DNA of 60,300 bases, from positions 1-60,300 of the forward strand of contig NZ_JAKTNU010000015.1 in NCBI RefSeq assembly GCF_022760955.1, given 5' to 3'. Position numbers and translations under genes: made by a program. The notes under the pieces are model-generated. The model saw only the letters and a program-made list of their open reading frames with translations. It ran no database searches and was not told the DNA's origin. Source of the DNA: Thermus neutrinimicus. Its GTDB lineage: Bacteria > Deinococcota > Deinococci > Deinococcales > Thermaceae. Below, piece after piece: positions 35,252-42,618 of the stretch. The first letter of the stretch is position 1; each line of letters starts with the position of its first letter.

Positions 35252-36982
35252 TCAAATTTCTTCGTAGGGTTCGCCGAGGTGATCGGCGAACCTGTTACCC
35301 GTGACTTCTTTTATTTTCTGAAGAATGAGCTTGCCGCGCTCCTGAACAAAAACTTCGTAGTGGTCGTCTGACAGAATGCTTGGTTTGATATCACCTTGAG
35401 GGCCTATCCTAATAGGCAAAAGGGCGCCAGCGAAGCGTTCATTCTGAACGCTGAAGTTGCCCTTTTCTACCAAGTCCTTTATGTACTCTGAGGGATTGCG
35501 ATTAGAAAGAAAGCGGTTGGTTTCTTTGGTAACCGGAACCAAGTTGGCGATGCTGTCAATATACTTCTTTCTTGCTCCAAAAGAGCGAGGGAAGAAGTGA
35601 TGCATTTCGAAATTTTCAGAAGTTATGGTTGCGCCGGAATAAAAGTCGGATTTAATGTGTCGGCGTAAAAGAGCCAAAGCGGCCTTGTACCTATTGTCAC
35701 TTTTAGCCAAGCGGACTAGCGTTTCCAAATCTAATTTGACAAGAGGGATGTCTTCTTCTGGCAAGTATCCACTTTTTTGCAAGCTATTTAGGCTTTGATA
35801 GTGAACAAAAATCCTGTAATTTGTGGCACGAAATCCACTCTGCATAACGTTGGCGAAAAACCATTGGACCAGTTGATCATGCTTTTGAATTAGGAAATTT
35901 TCTTGTTCTTTCTCCGATAATCCAGCGAGCACGGAGGCTAAAGCAACGAGCTGGCTTTCTCCAACATAGAATTGGGGTTCTAGTCCGCATTCCCGGCGTG
36001 CCCAAGTAATAGCCTTTACCAACGCATTTACGGCAGCTTCCCAGTGCTTGATGATGTCGCTTTTGCTAAGGCCAAGTTGCTCGCTTCGAGAAGGTTCCCT
36101 TCCCTTCTCCAAAAGGACGATTACTTGTAATAGCCGTTCGCCATCCACATCGAATTCGGATAAAACCGGATGGCTCTGGCGAGCCTTGTCAAATAAGTCC
36201 CGAAGGTCAGGGTAGGGGAAATAACGCGCTACAGCCAGATCGAAGGTTGTCAAGCGCGTGCCGGTCGAGTTAATGGTTTCAAAAATCCGACATATGGCTT
36301 CAACACCTTCTTGGCCTTCCAATAAGATGTAAGGCACCTGGTAATTGCGTATGGTTTCAAATACCCTATGCACTTTTTGAATAGCCTGCATTGCTCTTTC
36401 TTCTTGCTCCAAAAGGTGCTTCAGAAAATATTTGATAACGTATTGTTGTTCCTCACCTTCCAATATTAAATCTGCCCTAATCCAACGACCATCATTCCGG
36501 GTAGTATCTTCGCTTTTCCCCTTAGTTTGTTTGATCCAATCCGATCTTTCTTCATGGAAAGATTCGTAAATTTCCCCCAAATCAAACCAATATGTTTTAG
36601 ATGGGTTTGCGTTTAAGAGAACTCGCACAATGGAAGTTAACCTCTGTTGGCCGTCGAGGATTAGAAACTCTTGTGCTTCGGGAGTCACATCCTTGTTGGA
36701 AGGAGCATCTTTGTTATCAAGTTCAAAGTTTTGATTGTTTATTGAATCAGCATGCTCGGAATCCGCAATGGCAGCTTGCAGCGAGCGGGTGCTCAATTGG
36801 ATGTCGGGGCTCGGTTCTAAAAGCAAAAGGGAGCCTATGGGATAGTTTCGTGCAATGGAGTCGATCAGGAGTGCTACTTGAGCTTCATTCCACACAAAAT
36901 CCCTTTGAAACTGAGGCAACTTAAATTGTCCCGCCTTGGCTTTTTTGAGCAATTGTCTTATTGAAAGAGAACCTGTTTGCAT
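35252..36982 (-). CDS. DUF262 plus HNH-type protein (GmrSD/type IV restriction-like), AT-rich
   Basis: 576 aa. The N-terminal DUF262 domain starts with LSIRQLLKKAKAGQFKLPQFQR and has the ParB-like nucleotide-handling motif ILDGQQRLTSI (D110, GQQR). The C-terminal part carries a DUF1524/HNH-type site, EMHHFFPRS (His461/His462), followed by NLVPVTKETNRFLSN. This is the single-chain version of the GmrS/GmrD type that cuts modified DNA, so a role in phage defence is likely, not proven. G+C is about 42%, with AT-ending codons unlike every neighbour. It is wedged between pyrG (3 bp away) and the DUF815 gene. The promoter at 36991-37019 has a consensus -35 and gives a leaderless start. Confidence 0.85.
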   Translation of the reverse strand: MQTGSLSIRQLLKKAKAGQFKLPQFQRDFVWNEAQVALLIDSIARNYPIGSLLLLEPSPDIQLSTRSLQAAIADSEHADSINNQNFELDNKDAPSNKDVTPEAQEFLILDGQQRLTSIVRVLLNANPSKTYWFDLGEIYESFHEERSDWIKQTKGKSEDTTRNDGRWIRADLILEGEEQQYVIKYFLKHLLEQEERAMQAIQKVHRVFETIRNYQVPYILLEGQEGVEAICRIFETINSTGTRLTTFDLAVARYFPYPDLRDLFDKARQSHPVLSEFDVDGERLLQVIVLLEKGREPSRSEQLGLSKSDIIKHWEAAVNALVKAITWARRECGLEPQFYVGESQLVALASVLAGLSEKEQENFLIQKHDQLVQWFFANVMQSGFRATNYRIFVHYQSLNSLQKSGYLPEEDIPLVKLDLETLVRLAKSDNRYKAALALLRRHIKSDFYSGATITSENFEMHHFFPRSFGARKKYIDSIANLVPVTKETNRFLSNRNPSEYIKDLVEKGNFSVQNERFAGALLPIRIGPQGDIKPSILSDDHYEVFVQERGKLILQKIKEVTGNRFADHLGEPYEEI

Positions 36983-36990
36983 GCCAAAAT

Positions 36991-37019
36991 TCTAAATGGT
37001 GCGGATTGAGGGTTGTCAA
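36991..37019 (-). promoter_or_regulatory. Promoter of the AT-rich DUF262 gene
   Basis: Minus strand: TTGACA (37014-37019), 17-bp spacer, TTTAGA (36991-36996). The -35 overlaps the DUF815 stop codon. The predicted start point is about 36984, with the ATG at 36982. Confidence 0.65.
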
Positions 37020-38062
37020 GGGGTTGTACCCAATTGAGAGAGGGCGAACTGCCGGGCTACCCGTCCGGAGAAACCCTTCTGCAGGGCGAAGCGCAGGGCC
37101 TCGGCCTCCTCCTTGGGGGTCAGGGAGCGGCCCAGGTGGTGGACCACCGCCTGTAGGTAGAGGGCCTTGTCAAAGGGGGGGAAGGTGAGGACTAAGCCGA
37201 AGCGCTCGGAAAGGGCCAAGGCGTCCTGAAGGGCATCCCAGGCCGTGGGGCCTTCCCCAGGCAGGGGGTTTTCCCCAAGATGGCGCACCAGGTGGCGGCG
37301 GTTGGAGGTGGCCACCAGGAGGACGTTTTCCGGGGGACCCTCGAGGCTTCCTTCCAGGAGGGCCTTCAGGTGGTGGAAGGCCTCCTCTTTGGGGTCCAGG
37401 GAGAGGTCGTCCAGGAAGAGGAAAAAGCGGTGGGGAAGAAGGGCCAGCCTCTCCAGCAGGCTTTCCAGGTGGTCTAGGGCCTTGGGCTCCACCTCCACCA
37501 TGCGGGCTTGCGGAAGGTGCAAAAGGCTCTTGGCGGCGGTGCTTTTGCCCGTGCCCCGGGCCCCGTAGAGGAGGGTGTGGAGGGCGGGTTTCCCCGACAG
37601 GAACCGGAGGGCATTGGCCTTGAGGGCCTTAAGCTGCTCCTCGTAGCCCAGAAGCTCGTCCTCCCGGGGCAGGCGGGGGTTTTCCAGGGGACGCACCTCG
37701 CCAAAGAAGCGGAAGGTCCGGTAGAGGGCAAAGGGATAGGGCCCGTGGGCTTGGAGTACCCGGGCCAGGGCCTCGGGGTTGCGGGCGAGGAGGGCGGCCA
37801 GGGCCTCTTCCTCAGCGGGGTAGGGGGGGCGTTCCCCCAGGTCGGCTAAAGGGTACTCCCTTCGCCTCTCCTCCAGTTCCAAGGAAAGGGCCTCGAGGTC
37901 CTGCCGCAAAAGCTGCATCAGCCCCGGGGTGGGCCTTAGGGCCCGCCAGGCCCAGGGGGCTTTGAGGAGGCTTTGGGCGAAGGCGTAGCCCCAGGGTTCC
38001 CCCCGGGGCAAGTCCAGGTCCAGGAGGTCCAGGGGAGTCTTGGGGAGCTCCATGGGCCCCAT
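37016..38062 (-). CDS. DUF815 family AAA+ ATPase
   Basis: 348 aa; an alternative start three codons in (MELPKTPLDL, 38053) is equally good. Walker A LLYGARGTGKSTAAKSLL (about 165), Walker B RFFLFLDDLSLD and sensor 1 VLLVATSNRRHLV place it in the DUF815/YcaC-like AAA+ group; C-terminal residues LTFPPFDKALYLQAVVHHL belong to the lid. About 140 residues before the Walker A are helical. The function is unknown; members are often near tRNA genes and membrane/toxin loci. Its 5' end lies 12 bp past the tRNA terminator. Confidence 0.88.
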   Translation of the reverse strand: MGPMELPKTPLDLLDLDLPRGEPWGYAFAQSLLKAPWAWRALRPTPGLMQLLRQDLEALSLELEERRREYPLADLGERPPYPAEEEALAALLARNPEALARVLQAHGPYPFALYRTFRFFGEVRPLENPRLPREDELLGYEEQLKALKANALRFLSGKPALHTLLYGARGTGKSTAAKSLLHLPQARMVEVEPKALDHLESLLERLALLPHRFFLFLDDLSLDPKEEAFHHLKALLEGSLEGPPENVLLVATSNRRHLVRHLGENPLPGEGPTAWDALQDALALSERFGLVLTFPPFDKALYLQAVVHHLGRSLTPKEEAEALRFALQKGFSGRVARQFALSQLGTTP

Positions 38063-38074
38063 GGTAAGGGAAAG

Positions 38075-38093
38075 CCCCGGGGGTTTCCCGGGG
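38075..38093 (-). terminator. tRNA-Lys terminator
   Basis: CCCCGGG and CCCGGGG (7-bp perfect stem, 5-nt loop) followed on the minus strand by CTTTCCCTT, just past the tRNA CCA end. Confidence 0.65.
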
Positions 38094-38098
38094 TCTTG

Positions 38099-38174
38099 TG
38101 GTGGGCCGCACAGGACTCGAACCTGTAACCCACCGATTAAGAGTCGGTTGCTCTACCGGTTGAGCTAGCGGCCC
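38099..38174 (-). tRNA. tRNA-Lys (anticodon CTT)
   Basis: 76 nt. Acceptor GGGCCGC/GCGGCCC, D arm GCTC...GAGC, anticodon stem ACCGA/TCGGT with loop CTCTTAA (anticodon CTT), T arm with GTTCGAGTC loop, discriminator A and encoded CCA. It has its own consensus promoter upstream. Confidence 0.95.
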
Positions 38175-38219
38175 AAGCCACACCGTGGGCGTACGGCGCT
38201 GGCCTTAACGCCAAAAGCC

Positions 38220-38248
38220 AGTGTAGCCTTCCCTCAAGGCTCTGTCAA
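38220..38248 (-). promoter_or_regulatory. tRNA-Lys promoter
   Basis: Minus strand: TTGACA (38243-38248), 17-bp spacer, TACACT (38220-38225). About 40 bp before the tRNA 5' end. Confidence 0.75.
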
Positions 38249-38253
38249 GGCGG

Positions 38254-38865
38254 CTAGAACAGGTAAAGCACCGCCCTTCCCCTTTCCACCCGGATGCGGA
38301 TGGGTCCTAGGGCCTGGTTCTCCAGGGTAAGGGTGGTGGCCTTAAGGGGGGTGGGGGGAAGGTTCCAGCGGGCTCCTTCCACGGCCAAGGTAGCCTCGGG
38401 GAAGGGCAGGAGGCTGAAGGAAGCCCCCTTTTCCAAGGGAAAGGTGTGAAGCCCAGGGAGGAGGGGGAAGGCTCGGGTGAGCCCGTCGGCGAGCTCTGCC
38501 CGTACCCCCTTTTCCGCCAGCAGGAAGGCCAGCTCCAGGTGGGCCAAGGTGTGGTCCAGGCGGCCCCCGATACCCCCCAGGAGGAGAATTTCCTTGGCCC
38601 CCAGCTCCAGGGCTTTTCCCACCAGGGCTTCGCCGTCCGTCAGGTCCTTTTCCCGGGGAAGCACCTCCTTGGGGGCAGGAAGGATGTGCTGGAGCCAGGG
38701 GGGGCTTGAGTCAAAGTCCCCAAGCCATAGCTCCAAGGGAAGCCCCAGGGCCAGGGCGTGCCGGCCACCGGAGTCCGCCGCCATTAAGCGGTAACCCTTC
38801 AGGCGCTCCCTTAGACCTTCCCCAACCAGAAGGGGACCCCCTAGCAAAAGGGCAAAGCGCCTCAT
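38254..38865 (-). CDS. Thiamine pyrophosphokinase
   Basis: 203 aa from the ATG giving MRRFALLLGGPLL; longer upstream frame lies inside the ABC gene. Motifs of TPK: AADSGGRHALALG (about 30), LGDFDSSPP (about 52), EKDLTDGEALV (about 75) and GGIGGRLDHTLAHLE (about 97), matching the thiamine and Mg-ATP sites; the C-terminal half is the beta-sandwich TPK_B1 domain. It makes thiamine diphosphate from thiamine. It overlaps the ABC ATPase gene by 4 bp, which links that ATPase to thiamine uptake by context. Confidence 0.92.
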   Translation of the reverse strand: MRRFALLLGGPLLVGEGLRERLKGYRLMAADSGGRHALALGLPLELWLGDFDSSPPWLQHILPAPKEVLPREKDLTDGEALVGKALELGAKEILLLGGIGGRLDHTLAHLELAFLLAEKGVRAELADGLTRAFPLLPGLHTFPLEKGASFSLLPFPEATLAVEGARWNLPPTPLKATTLTLENQALGPIRIRVERGRAVLYLF

Positions 38866-39827
38866 CCCTCCAAGGGTACCGCTTGGGAAAGGTCCAGGTG
38901 GAGATGGACCTGGGCCCCCTCTGGGGGGCCTTCCAGGGCCTCGAGGTAAAGCCGCACCGTTCCAAGCCGCACCCAAAGCCCCACCCTGCTTCCGAAGAAA
39001 AGCCGTTCCTCCACCTCCCCCGGGTGCTCCCCCCCCAGGCGAAGAGCCTTTGGCGGAAGAAGGTGGGGTCTGGCGGGTAGACCCAGGGCCCGGCTTTCCT
39101 CCGGGGAGAGGAGGTTTTTGTGCCCGAGGAAACGGGCGGTCCAAAGGTCCTTGGGCCTTGCGTACACCTCTTCCGGAAGCCCCACCTGCACGATCCTTCC
39201 CTGGCGCAAAAGGGCCACCCGGTGGGCCAGGAGGAAGGCCTCCCCCTGGTCGTGGGTGACCACCAGGGTGGTCACCCCTTCCCTCCGGAGGGTCCTGCGC
39301 AGGAAGAAGAGGAGCTCCTCCCGTAGCCTTAGGTCCAGGGCGCCTAGGGGTTCGTCCAGGAGGAGGAGCCTAGGCCTTGGTGCCAGGGCCCGGGCCAGGG
39401 CCACCCGTTGCTGTTCTCCCCCGGAAAGCTCCTGGGGGCGCTTTCGGGCATGGGATACGAGTTCCATGCGTTCCAGGAGTTCCTTCACCCGCGCTTCCCG
39501 TTCCTTCCTGGGCCAACGGGCTTCCACCAGGCCAAAGGCGATGTTTTCCGCCACGGTGAGGTGAGGGAAGAGGGCGTAGTCCTGGAAAAGAAACCCGATC
39601 CCCCGCCTTTCGGGGGGCAGGGGGGTGAGGTCGCGTCCCCCGAAGCGCACAAAACCCCGGTCGGGGGAAAGGAGCCCGGTGATGAGCTTTAGCAGGGTGC
39701 TTTTGCCACTTCCCGAGGGTCCCAAAAGGGCCAGGACCTCGCCCTCCAAAGCGGTGAGGTCCAGGGCCAGTTGGAAGCCGGGGAAGCGCTTTTCCAAGGA
39801 AAGCTCCAGCACCCCTCCATTAAACAA
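38862..39827 (-). CDS. ABC transporter ATP-binding protein (thiamine/iron/polyamine type)
   Basis: 321 aa. Walker A LLGPSGSGKSTLL (about 37), Q-loop LFQDYALFPH, signature LSGGEQQRVALARAL (about 134), Walker B LLLLDEPLGALDL, switch VVTHDQGEA; the C-terminal 85 residues form a TOBE-like domain. The subfamily covers Fe3+, thiamine, sulfate and polyamine importers; coupling to TPK favours thiamine. No permease or binding protein is next to it, so it must partner elsewhere. The start is uncertain: TTG 39827 lies in the cycA terminator trailer; GTG 39812 is an alternative with GGAGG almost touching. Confidence 0.85.
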   Translation of the reverse strand: MFNGGVLELSLEKRFPGFQLALDLTALEGEVLALLGPSGSGKSTLLKLITGLLSPDRGFVRFGGRDLTPLPPERRGIGFLFQDYALFPHLTVAENIAFGLVEARWPRKEREARVKELLERMELVSHARKRPQELSGGEQQRVALARALAPRPRLLLLDEPLGALDLRLREELLFFLRRTLRREGVTTLVVTHDQGEAFLLAHRVALLRQGRIVQVGLPEEVYARPKDLWTARFLGHKNLLSPEESRALGLPARPHLLPPKALRLGGEHPGEVEERLFFGSRVGLWVRLGTVRLYLEALEGPPEGAQVHLHLDLSQAVPLEG

Positions 39828-39854
39828 GGAACCCGGGGATTACCCCCGGGTTCC
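39828..39854 (-). terminator. cycA terminator
   Basis: GGAACCCGGGG and CCCCGGGTTCC (11-bp perfect stem, 5-nt loop) followed on the minus strand by TTGTTTAAT. The T-rich trailer runs into the start of the ABC ATPase gene. Confidence 0.8.
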
Positions 39855-39867
39855 CCACCGGCTTTCT

Positions 39868-40314
39868 TTACTTTAGGCCGAGCTTCTTGCGTTCCTCCAG
39901 CACCTGCTGAGGGGTGAGCTTCTTGTCCCTAAGGGCCTTGACCTCAGCGGCGGTGAAGGGCTTGAAGCCCTGGACCTTCTTGTCGTCCCCCCAGGCGGTG
40001 GCGATGTGGTTGAGCAGGGCGGCGATCTCCTCGTCCTTAAGGCCGTTGTAGGCGGGCATGGCCCCGTTGTACTTCATGCCCTTGACCTCGATGGACCCCT
40101 GAAGGCCCCAGAGGAGCACCTTGATGAGGTACTCGCGGCCGCCCTTGGGGTTCAGGATCTCGGCCACATGCCCCGCCAGGGGCGGGAAGGCCCCAGGAAG
40201 CCCCTGGCCGTTGGCCTGGTGGCACCCCGCGCACTGGGCATAGAGCTTGGCGCCGTCCGCCTGGGCAAAGGCCAGGCTACCGATAAGGAGGAGAGCGGTT
40301 AGGGTCCGTTTCAT
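39868..40314 (-). CDS. cycA: Cytochrome c552
   Basis: 148 aa precursor: signal peptide MKRTLTALLLIGSLAFA, mature protein from QADGAKLYAQ. Haem motif CAGCH (residues 29-33 or so), axial Met in VKGMKYNGAMPAY region, and the long C-terminal extension (DDKKVQGFKPFTAAEV, QQVLEERKKLGLK) are those of Thermus c552, the electron carrier to ba3 oxidase. The frame is open to 40362, but the ATG with GGAGGG upstream fits the signal peptide. A strong promoter is at 40334-40362. It sits divergent from the sox operon, which makes electrons for c-type cytochromes. Confidence 0.96.
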   Translation of the reverse strand: MKRTLTALLLIGSLAFAQADGAKLYAQCAGCHQANGQGLPGAFPPLAGHVAEILNPKGGREYLIKVLLWGLQGSIEVKGMKYNGAMPAYNGLKDEEIAALLNHIATAWGDDKKVQGFKPFTAAEVKALRDKKLTPQQVLEERKKLGLK

Positions 40315-40333
40315 CTTTACCCTCCGGGGTATC

Positions 40334-40362
40334 AGGGTATTTTGTCCCTCGCTCCTTGTCAA
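40334..40362 (-). promoter_or_regulatory. cycA promoter
   Basis: Minus strand: TTGACA (40357-40362), 17-bp spacer, TACCCT (40334-40339); leader of about 15 nt with GGAGGG. Confidence 0.75.
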
Positions 40363-40476
40363 GGCCTTTGGCCAAGCCTAATCTTTAACTTTCCTTAAGG
40401 GTATAGTCCCGGGGGGTAGGCGGGATTCCCGGGGGAGGAGGCTACATAAGCAGGTTTTTATGAGAAGGAGGCTCCG

Positions 40477-40518
40477 TGTCAAAGGAGCTTGACATGGCCC
40501 CGGGAGGGGTGCTAGGGT
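40477..40518 (+). promoter_or_regulatory. sox operon promoter with palindrome
   Basis: TTGACA (40489-40494), 18-bp spacer, TAGGGT (40513-40518). The -35 is the right arm of a perfect palindrome TGTCAA-N6-TTGACA (40477-40494). A second repeat, GCTCC-N8-GGAGC (40471-40488), overlaps it. Either could bind a sulfur-responsive repressor. CATAA and TTATG arms also lie at 40445-40462. Confidence 0.55.
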
Positions 40519-40554
40519 ACAAATGTCCTTGGGTGTACCCAGGCGGTGTATAAG

Positions 40555-40989
40555 ATGTACGCATACCGGGTACTTTGGTCCCTTCTGGTACTAACCCTGG
40601 CCGCAGCCCTGGCTGCCCCGGACTTCGGTCGCTGGTACCCTTTTGGGGCGGCGCTGGACCTGGCCCGGGCCCACGGGCGGGTGGTGTTGGTGTACTTTCA
40701 CTCCCCCCACTGCCCCTACTGCGACCAGATGAATACCTTCGTCCTCTCCGATCCCCAGGTGAGCCAACTTCTGGAGGACAGGTTTGTGGTGGCCTCCGTG
40801 GGTACGGAAACCCCGGAGGGCCAGGAGCTTGCCCGGCGCTACCGGGTTCCGGGCACCCCAACCTTTGTCTTCCTCGCCTTCCGCAAGGGGGCGTGGGAAG
40901 AGGTGGGCCGGTTTTTTGGCAGCCGGCCTCGGGCGCAGTTCCTTGCGGAGTTGCGCCAAATGTGTGCCAAAGGAGGTGTGTGTGAATAG
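40555..40989 (+). CDS. Thioredoxin-fold protein, SoxW-like
   Basis: 144 aa from the ATG giving MYAYRVLW. Signal/anchor segment about 5-22, then a thioredoxin domain with redox motif HSPHCPYCDQM (about 55) and cis-Pro YRVPGTPTFVFL (about 105). CPYC is a reducing-type active site like SoxW. First gene of the sox operon: SoxW-like proteins keep SoxY reduced using electrons from CcdA/SoxV, and ccdA lies downstream. Its stop overlaps the soxY start by a few bases (GTG inside GTGTGTGAATAG). Confidence 0.85.
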   Translation: MYAYRVLWSLLVLTLAAALAAPDFGRWYPFGAALDLARAHGRVVLVYFHSPHCPYCDQMNTFVLSDPQVSQLLEDRFVVASVGTETPEGQELARRYRVPGTPTFVFLAFRKGAWEEVGRFFGSRPRAQFLAELRQMCAKGGVCE

Positions 40990-41434
40990 GCGAGCGTTTC
41001 TAAGGACCACCGGCGTAGCCCTTGGGGCCGTTGCCTTGGCGGGGCTTCCCGTGAGGGCGCAGGGTTTGGAGGGCGAGGATCTGGCCAACTTGGAGAAGGC
41101 CCTGCAGGCGGTGTTGGGCAAGGGGTTTAAGGACCTTACACCCTCCAACGCCATCAAGCTCACCATGCCGGCCATTGCGGAAAGCGGGGCCAACGTTCCC
41201 GCTGAGGTGGAGGTGAACCTGCCTTCCGATCAAGTGAAGGCCATCCATCTCTTCGCCGACAAGAACCCCACCCCCCACCTGGTGGCCTTCATGCCCATGA
41301 AGGCCCTGCCCTACTACGCCACCCGGGTGCGGCTGGCGGAGACCAGCGCCATCCGGGCGGTGGTGGAAACGGCGGACGGCAAGCTCCTGTTGGCTTCGGC
41401 CAGCACCCGCGTGACCGTGGGTGGCTGCGGTTAA
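40982..41434 (+). CDS. soxY: Sulfur-carrier protein SoxY
   Basis: 150 aa, start GTG (AGGAGG six bases upstream). Twin-arginine signal NRRAFLRTTGVALGAVALAG, so exported folded. The last residues VTVGGCG end in the GGCG swinging arm whose Cys carries the sulfur intermediate. Overlaps the thioredoxin gene and is followed 11 bp later by soxZ. The upstream frame (from 40784) is antisense-like extension and is not used. Confidence 0.95.
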   Translation: MNRRAFLRTTGVALGAVALAGLPVRAQGLEGEDLANLEKALQAVLGKGFKDLTPSNAIKLTMPAIAESGANVPAEVEVNLPSDQVKAIHLFADKNPTPHLVAFMPMKALPYYATRVRLAETSAIRAVVETADGKLLLASASTRVTVGGCG

Positions 41435-41445
41435 GGAGGTAGAAG

Positions 41446-41772
41446 ATGGCCATTCGTACCATTGTTCGTTTGACCCCAGCCAAGCCCAAGGCGGGCGAGA
41501 ACTTTAAGCTTCAGGTGGTGGCCCAGCATCCCAACGAGCCCGGAACCCGGAAGGATGCCGAGGGCAAGGTCATCCCCGCCAAGTACATCAACCAGGTGGA
41601 GGTCTACTTCGAGGGGGAGAAGGTGGCCGAGGCCAAACCCGGCCCCTCCACCAGCGCCAACCCCCTTTACGGCTTCATGTTCAAAGCGGAAAAGGCGGGG
41701 ACCTTTACCGTCAAGCTTAAGGACACCGACGGGGACACCGGCGAGGGCACGGTAAAGCTGGAGCTGGCCTAA
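41446..41772 (+). CDS. soxZ: SoxZ, partner of SoxY
   Basis: 108 aa without signal peptide, as usual: SoxZ is exported with SoxY by the Tat system. AIRTIVRLTPAKPKAGENFKL, YINQVEVYFEGEKVAEAKPG and an immunoglobulin-like C-terminal strand set ending GEGTVKLELA identify it. AAGGAGG lies 11 bases before the ATG. A stable hairpin follows immediately (41777-41802). Confidence 0.95.
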   Translation: MAIRTIVRLTPAKPKAGENFKLQVVAQHPNEPGTRKDAEGKVIPAKYINQVEVYFEGEKVAEAKPGPSTSANPLYGFMFKAEKAGTFTVKLKDTDGDTGEGTVKLELA

Positions 41773-41776
41773 AGGT

Positions 41777-41802
41777 GGCGCCCGGGGGGAACCCCGGGCG
41801 CC
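41777..41802 (+). other. Stem-loop between soxZ and soxA
   Basis: GGCGCCCGGGG-GGAA-CCCCGGGCGCC: 11-bp perfect stem with a tetraloop-like GGAA. There is no T-tract, so it is more likely an mRNA stability or attenuation element than a full terminator, separating the carrier genes soxYZ from the cytochrome genes. Confidence 0.6.
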
Positions 41803-41825
41803 GGGTATGGCGTGGAGGTGGGGGT

Positions 41826-42608
41826 ATGGCCTTACGTGGCTGGTGGTGGGTGGTTGGCCTTTTCTTGCTGGGTCTGGCCTTGGCCCAGGCGGAGGTGGAT
41901 CCCAGGGAGGAGGCCAAGCGGCAGAAGCAACTCCTTTTGGAAACCGCGGGGATCCTGCCCACGGAGCTCATCGTGGAGCAGGGCAAGGAGCTCTTTAACC
42001 GCAAGGGGCCAAACGGTAAGACCATGGCCGAGTGCGACTTTGGCCTGGGGAAGGGGGTTCTGGAGGGAGCGGCGGCCCGGCTACCCCGCTACTTCCTGGA
42101 CACGGGCAGGGTGGAGGACCTGGATAGCCGCATCCTCACCTGCATGACCCGGGTCCAGGGCTTCCGGCCCGACCAGATCAAGCGCCAGGAAGTGGTGGCC
42201 ATCGCCTTCTACATCGCCAGTTTCTCCACGGGGAAACCCATCCAGGTACGCCTCCTCTTTCCCCAGGAACGGGAGCTCTATGCCCTGGGCGAAAAGCTCT
42301 TTTATGCCCGCAGTGGGGCCCGGGATGTGGGTTGTGCCACCTGCCACGTGTCCTACGTGGGCCGGCGGGCGGGGGTCCTGCCTTACGCGGATGTCTTGGG
42401 CAAGGATAAGTCCTGGACCCACTGGCCTGCCTACCGTTACTCCAACGACCAGATCTGGACCATGCAGGACCGTATCCGGGCCTGCTACGGCAACATCGGC
42501 CATCCCCAGCCTGCCCTTTACTCCTTGCCCATCCTAGCCCTCGAGCTTTTCATGGCCTATCAGAACAACGGCGCGGTGGTGGAGGAGTGGCCGGCTTTTG
42601 TGCGGTGA
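41826..42608 (+). CDS. soxA: SoxA, c-type cytochrome of the SoxAX complex, copy 1
   Basis: 260 aa from the ATG after the hairpin; the signal peptide (MALRGWWWVVGLFLLGLALA) supports it. One haem motif, CATCH (170-174), and the active-site Cys ligand in DRIRACYGN (C220); C70 and C106 form the other conserved pair in place of the second haem of diheme SoxA. With SoxX it attaches thiosulfate to SoxY. It is followed directly by soxX; a second soxA-soxX pair lies after soxB. Confidence 0.93.
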   Translation: MALRGWWWVVGLFLLGLALAQAEVDPREEAKRQKQLLLETAGILPTELIVEQGKELFNRKGPNGKTMAECDFGLGKGVLEGAAARLPRYFLDTGRVEDLDSRILTCMTRVQGFRPDQIKRQEVVAIAFYIASFSTGKPIQVRLLFPQERELYALGEKLFYARSGARDVGCATCHVSYVGRRAGVLPYADVLGKDKSWTHWPAYRYSNDQIWTMQDRIRACYGNIGHPQPALYSLPILALELFMAYQNNGAVVEEWPAFVR

Positions 42609-42618
42609 GGAGGCGGCG

